From Varanus komodoensis (Eukaryota > Chordata > Lepidosauria > Squamata > Varanidae): a DNA stretch of 64,000 nucleotides. The notes under the pieces were generated by a model. That model was not told the DNA's origin, did no database searches, and saw nothing but the letters and a program-made list of their open reading frames with translations. Position 1 is the stretch's first letter, and every line of letters begins with the position of its first letter. Positions 58,697 to 64,000 of the stretch are shown piece by piece. The DNA is taken from positions 2,719-66,718 of the forward strand of contig NW_025335425.1 of NCBI RefSeq assembly GCF_004798865.1, read 5' to 3'. Both the position numbers and the translations under genes were made by a program.

Positions 58697-61600
58697 ATGG
58701 CAGCTGCAACTGGGAGAGCCAGAATGATGCTGCTCTTGCTGCTGCTGCTGCTGCTGCTGCATCTCCTAGAGGCCTCCAGGCTGAGGGACAAATGTCCCTG
58801 GAGCTGGGAAAGGGATGAACTTCATGCCCTGAATCACTACCAACCAGGGGACTACATCATTAATGCAGCCATTGCTGCAACACTTTGCTCTTTTCTGCCA
58901 TATTCCTTCAAGAACCCTGCCTCTAAGGGTCTGCTGTGGTAAGTCATTGGCATGGTCCACAGGATACCACAGAAAACCGTGGGCAGACAAGCTTTTCAGT
59001 TTGTGCTTCATGCAAAATAAATGTAGGTTCATCCTGCTGGCTCACTTGGCATGGCCAGGCCAGCCAGAGAATGCCCGGTCAGCAATGCTCAGGGAGGAAG
59101 TCCAAGGTGCACCTTTCATGCACCTGCCATATTCTGACTTCAATTTCCATCCCTGTTTGAATGGGAGTGCAAGTTGAATTCCAGTACTGGAAGGTGCATC
59201 TGTGCTGTGTTTGATTCGAAAGGGAACTGGTGCTGAACCACAATAGCCCTGTGATACCCAAAAGATTTCTCAGCAGCAATGAAGGGGGGGATCTCTACTT
59301 GGGTTTATGGGGAATCGCTGCTAGCAGGTGGGAAGCTCTGGAACCAGGATGCATGAATTGAAATACCCTCAAGAGACAGTAGTGGAAAGATCCATAAAAT
59401 CTCTTTGTTGCATGGCGATGTGAGAAGAGGGTGAACCAACTTTTTTTTTCTTCTCAGGACGTGATCCACATCTTACTGGAAGGTGCACTCCTTTGTGTTC
59501 GCCATTCAGGAAATCAACCAGAATCCCTTCCTCTTGCCCAACATCACCCTGGGCTACAACATCTATGACAGCCTTAATGATGCTAGACTGACTTCCAACA
59601 CAGCTGTAGACCTGCTCTCCACTACTCAGGTCCATGTTCCAAACTACGAGTGTGGCAGGCAAAATCATCTGCTGGCCATCCTTGAAGCACTGGACTCTGA
59701 CAATTCCATGCAGCTTGCCAACATGTTGGGCACCCACAAAGTCTCACAGGTGAGGCCTTGGTGGGAAGTATTGTCAGGTGCAATCTATCTTTCCTTCATG
59801 GTCTTTGTTGACAAACCAAAATGTTTTCCAAAGCATTTCAATGCATGTTTTCCCTCCCATTACCCAGTCGACGGGATCAAGCATTGGAAACTTTGCTTCT
59901 GGATGGAAACACAGAAAATGCACAAGACTTCAGGCTATTTATGGCATACATTTTGCAGGGTTATATTCATATATTACTTAAACAGTTGATTTTTGGAAGG
60001 ATGTTCACATAGACAATTAACTGCGATAATTAACTCAGATGAAGAACACAGATTCAATTCAGAACTGAAATAACCAATCAGTCCCTCCCTCCCTTCCTTT
60101 CCCAGGTCAGTTATGCTTTGACTTCTCAGGGCCTGAGTATTTAAGTTCAGTTTCCATTTTTCTACCAGATGATCCCTGAAGAAAGGATCCAGTACCCAGG
60201 CATTGTCAAGCTCCTGCTGCATTTCAGATGGATGATGGTTGGTCTCTTTTCCATGGACATGGAGAATGGAGATAACTTCATGAGAACCTTGACACCAGAG
60301 CTCCTCAAGAATGTCATTTGTGTGATTTTTTTCATACAGCATCCCAGAGCTGAATTCAAATACTTTTAGATTCAGCGATGAGTCAGTGAAACAGATGGTA
60401 GAACCCAATGTCTTTGTGGATTTTGCAGAGCTCCATTACTTGTTCTGTGGAATGCTGAGTGTAAAAATCCCCTTTGAGTTCTTGATGAAACCCATCACTG
60501 GGAAAATCTGGATCACCACAGCTTTGAGGGACATTACCTTGGAGCTGGCATATATTATTATGCATTTCCAGCATGTCTATGCATATTTTTCCATCATTCT
60601 CCAATCCCCCAAAAGGACAAATTATGAGGATTTCCCACTATTTTACATCACTATGAAAAATATTATGAATACTGCATTTAAGTGTTCCTATAAAGAACAT
60701 GAGCTGTCGGTGAAGTAGTGGAAAAGATGCAGAGAACAGGAGAAACCTGGGGTTCTTCCCCAAGTGGACATGGAAAGGACCCTATCCCTAGACAACTTCT
60801 GTGCTTACAACACTGTCCAGGCCGTGGCCCATGCCTTGGATGCAGCTTTCTGTTCCAGATTTAAAAGGATGCTGAGGGAAGGTGGAGACAGGTTGGACCT
60901 GCACAGTCTTCAGCCATGGCAGGTATCCCTTCTCCTTCACAGTATCTCTGCAGAATATAAGATTACTTTTTTGATTCTGAAACCTTTGCCTTGAAGTTAT
61001 GATGTGAGAAATTGAGATGAGAATGTAAATATGCATGAGGCAGCTGGAATATTTTTTCTAATCCCTTCTCCTGGCTTCCCATGACAAGGTTCATCTGGTT
61101 GTGTCCCCTAGTGTTTTTTCAAGACATCTTGAACAGAACATAGAGGGCAGGTGAGGATGTTCTAGGTGCTCAATCAAATCTCTCTAGTTCTTCCACTGAT
61201 TGAGTTTAGACCCTAGAATAGCATGATCTCAGTGGCTGTTTTCAGTTCGTGACCAAATCATGGCTTAGGTTTTTTTTACATGGGTTATCATTTTTTGGAA
61301 TTGTACTGGAAGTAAAGGCAATGGCAGAAGCAAGGTAGAATTAGGCAGTGGAGACTATGGACTGAGAAGACTCTCCAGTGATGGTGATCTGCATTCTCTG
61401 CGCAGTGTGTTTTCTTGCCTGACGTCAACCTGGAAAAGCTAGCACTCCTATTGGAGGAAAAGGTGACTTTCCATCCTTGAGGGGATAAGAAGAGATGAAG
61501 AGTTCTGGGGCAGAGTGGTGGAAATGCCACCACTAAATGTAGTAGACATGCTAGAAGAGGAATGGCAAGTTGAGGCAAAAAAGGAGAATCCTTAGGGAAG

Positions 61601-62735
61601 GGGAGATGAGGAGGGAATTTCCTGGAAAAGGAGAAAAGAACTAGAAGGCACTCAAAGAAATGCCTTTTTGGCTACTCAGTGTGGATGGCAAAAAGGTAAC
61701 AGATGATTGAGCAAAGGCAGAGGGGCTCAGTTCCAACTTTGGCTCAGCCTTCTCTGAACAAAGGATCTGTGATCTTCATGATGAAGGGGAAATACAAGCT
61801 AAAGAAGGAGGACAGCAGGACAAGTGCGAAGGGCAAATGCTCACAGATCTTCTAATGGGGTTGAATGTATTAAAAATCTTGGATCCTTTGATCTGCAACC
61901 CAAAGTAATAAAGGAATTGACAGAAGAATTCTTAGAGCCACTGTCCAACTATCTTTGAGAAATCATAGTGGACAGAAACTGCCTGAAAACTTGATGTTGC
62001 CCCCACATTTGGGAAGGGATCATCAGAAAATCCTATGAAGATTTTGGAGCAGGTTATAAAGCTGTGGATCTTCAAAAACTCAATCTTCCCTTGACAACAG
62101 CACAGGGATTTCTAGAAGATACATGAATCTGTAAAGAACCAATCCTGCCAATCTAATCTTCTTCTCTTCTTTCCTTCTACCTTGCATGCTTGCTTATTTG
62201 GATAACCTCCCTGGTGGAATGTGAGAATGCTGTGCGCTCCATGATATCCTGATTACTAAACTAGCTAAAAGTGGCTGGGATGGAACAGCTTTCAGATAGA
62301 ACTCCAGTTGACTTTAGGATTCATCTCCAAGAGATTCCAAATCAAGTTTACATAGCTAAAGATATCTGTTTCCAAAATTCCTAAGACAGACCAAGGACAT
62401 CCGGGAATGGAATCAGAATTGTCCTTGTTAAGAAATATTCCCAACCACATTCATCTGGAACCAGTCCTGAGACAAGAGGAAAAAACAGGGGTACAAAATG
62501 TGTCTTCTCAAATATTTCTAATTTCTTCTCTGTTTCAGCTCCATCTTTTCCTGAGAGACCCCCTGTTCTACATTCATTCAATCGATGGGGTGTATTTGGA
62601 TGGGAATGGAGACTTGGCAGCCAACTTGGACCTTGTGAATTGGGTGAAGTTTCCCAATGTGTCTGTGGTGGAAGAGAAAGTTGGGAACCTAGAAAGATGG
62701 GGATTGCCTGGCCCCAAGTTCACTATTGACCGAGT
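58697..62735 (+). pseudogene. V2R-F: mosaic, truncated V2R pseudogene
   Basis: Exons 1-4 are recognisable: 58697-58938, 59458-59749, 60106-60922 and 62539 to about 62735. Exon 1 is open, with a long CTG-encoded leucine run in the signal peptide. Lesions are a TGA at 59462-59464 at the start of exon 2, a TAA at 60142-60144, a one-base shift between about 60340 and 60385, and a TAG at 60716-60718 in exon 3. Exon 4 loses its last codons and donor at about 62735, where unrelated sequence begins. Exons 5 and 6 do not follow in the window. Exons 1-2, intron 2 and the start of exon 3 are nearly D. The rest of exon 3, the CR1 in intron 3 and exon 4 are E-like. Confidence 0.92.
61420..62310 (+). mobile_element. 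CR1 remnant in intron 3 of V2R-F
   Basis: It shares with 45980-47560 the order of an EEKV-containing 5' region, a GAAAATCCT-like block, the ILEQ...KLWIF-type reverse-transcriptase start and a YPDY segment. It is extremely decayed. It shows that E and F share one ancestral intron 3. Confidence 0.55.
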
Positions 62736-63068
62736 TGTCAATATGTGAAAAACATTTGGCCAATTGTGAGAAAACATTTGGCCAATTCTAGGCCAAGTCA
62801 CTGGCCAAGTCTCCTGCTGCAATCGCCAAACACAGCTTCCTGACAGAGAATGCAGGGATCAATCTCCAGAATATTCTTGGGAAACCTTGTGGATCAGTGG
62901 TTCCCCATTGCTCATGACATTAAACTAATGTTCACCTGTGGGTTCTGGACACACCTGAAACACTGAACATGGAGTGCTGGCAGGAGAGAGTGGAGGTGCC
63001 CGGTGTGTCTGACCATGTCCAGTGGGAATGTGCTCCGTCCTCAAGGAGATGAATGGCTAGAGGTTTGA
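62736..63068. other. Unidentified DNA after the V2R-F break
   Basis: Right after the break lie two copies of an AAAACATTTGGCCAATT unit (about 62749-62788). The following 280 bp are unique and I recognise nothing in them. Confidence 0.4.
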
Positions 63069-63154
63069 AACATAGAAACAGAGCAAGACAGAAGAGGCCT
63101 CCTGGGCCATTTAGTCTGACCCCTGGCTACAGCTGGCTCTGCTCATGACATGCC
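63069..63154 (-). mobile_element. CR1 LINE 3' end fragment
   Basis: GAAACATAGAAACAGAGCA and GGCCTCCTGGGCCAT match the 3' end of the CR1 at 35030-35110. Less than 100 bp remains. Confidence 0.75.
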
Positions 63155-63371
63155 AAGAAAGGATTAACACAAGAATTCACAGCTGAACAGAGAAAATGTG
63201 AAGGGATGTATTAGGTTCCTGAACCACAGTAATGAGAAATAAGTTGCAAAGTGGCTATGATGATGGAAAAGTAAACTGGTCCATGCATCCCATAATAAAA
63301 ATGTCTGTAAGGGTGCCATTTCTTTCAAGAGATGAATGGAAATGTTCCTTTTCATCCTAAGTTCTACAGGG

Positions 63372-63980
63372 CGAGTGCATCTTATTGCCGCTAAAACTGC
63401 TCAGCAGTCAGGATAAAGACGATGCTGAAGTAGTGACAGATTTCATTTTCTTGGGCTCCAAGATCACCACACATGGTGACTGCAACCAAGAAATTAGAAG
63501 GTGCTTGTTCCTTGAGAGGAAAACTATGGCAAATCTTGAAAGCAGACAAAAAAAGCAGAGACATCACCCTACCAACAAAAGTGCGTATAGTCAAGGCTAT
63601 GGTTTTCCCAGTTGCAATGTATGGCTGTGAAAGTTGGACCATAAGGAAGACTGAGCTCCAAAGAATTGAGATCTCTGAATAGTTGTGCTGCAGAAGACTT
63701 TTGCAAGTCCCTTGAACTTCAAAGAGATCAAATCAGTCGATCCAAAAGGAAATTAACCCTGACTACTCTTTAGAAGGTCAGATACTAAAGCTGAAGTTCA
63801 AATACTTTAGCCACCTAAGGAGAAGGAAGAGGATGACAGAGGTTGAGGTGGCTGGATGGAGTCACTGGGGAGATAGGTCTGCAGCTGCACAGACTCCGGG
63901 GGATGGTGGTGGACAGCAGAATCTGGAGGAATGTTGTCCATGGGGTTGCAAGGAGTTAGGCGCAATTTTGTGACTTAACA
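63372..63980 (+). mobile_element. BovB LINE 3' part
   Basis: ORF2 C-terminal sequence is readable: FIFLGSKITTHGDCNQEIRR, KSRDITLPTKVRIVKAMVFP, YGCESWTIRKTELQRIE, then SNQSIQKEINPDYSLEGQIL and the terminal HWGD...GGGQQNLEECCPWGC. At least two shifts or stops interrupt it. It is 5' truncated and ends near GTGACTTAAC. This is the best-preserved of the three BovB pieces in the window. Confidence 0.88.
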
Positions 63981-64000
63981 TACGGCGCAGAAAGGGCATT

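Noticed and set aside
63372-63980. A host reverse-transcriptase-like gene
   Set aside because: The motif order and 3' tail are those of BovB, and the frame is interrupted.

Overview
The window looks like nuclear DNA of a squamate reptile (lizard or snake). It holds a tandem cluster of vomeronasal type-2 receptors (V2R, class C GPCRs), a family strongly expanded in squamates. It also carries a squamate-type repeat load: CR1, L2, L1 and BovB LINEs, MIR-like SINEs, a gammaretrovirus-like fossil and many microsatellites. I cannot name the species from the sequence.

Seven V2R loci can be read; the letters are mine. A (1-2054): only a broken seven-transmembrane exon and the intron before it. B (5863-13867): a complete six-exon gene, 859 codons. 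An antisense locus (18557-20033, minus strand): broken exons 1, 2 and part of 3 of a different V2R subfamily. C (28735-30288): a broken exon 3 and a scrap of exon 6. D (32053-41164): all six exons, but with three in-frame stops. E (42792-53351): a second complete six-exon gene, 868 codons. F (58697-62735): exons 1-4, broken, cut off inside exon 4. Sense loci share exon sizes (about 212-242, 292, 807-817, 228, 127 and 905 nt) and intron phases 2,0,0,0,1.

Between loci the DNA is a mixture of duplicated V2R flanks and LINEs. From 20.5 to 28.7 kb it is almost entirely mobile-element DNA: a retroviral pol fragment, an L2, a 5 kb L1 with an inverted 5' end, and a second L2. Shared insertions date the duplications. 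A and B share an old CR1 downstream, E and F share a CR1 in intron 3, and D and F share a CR1 upstream. F is a mosaic: D-like up to early exon 3, E-like after it.

In function, B and E should encode vomeronasal sensory-neuron receptors with a Venus-flytrap ligand domain, a cysteine-rich linker and a 7TM domain. The other loci are remnants of birth-and-death evolution. A 14-bp TTGCATCCAGGCAC motif recurs 200-280 bp upstream of the first exons of B, D and F, with a diverged copy before E, and is the best candidate regulatory element here.
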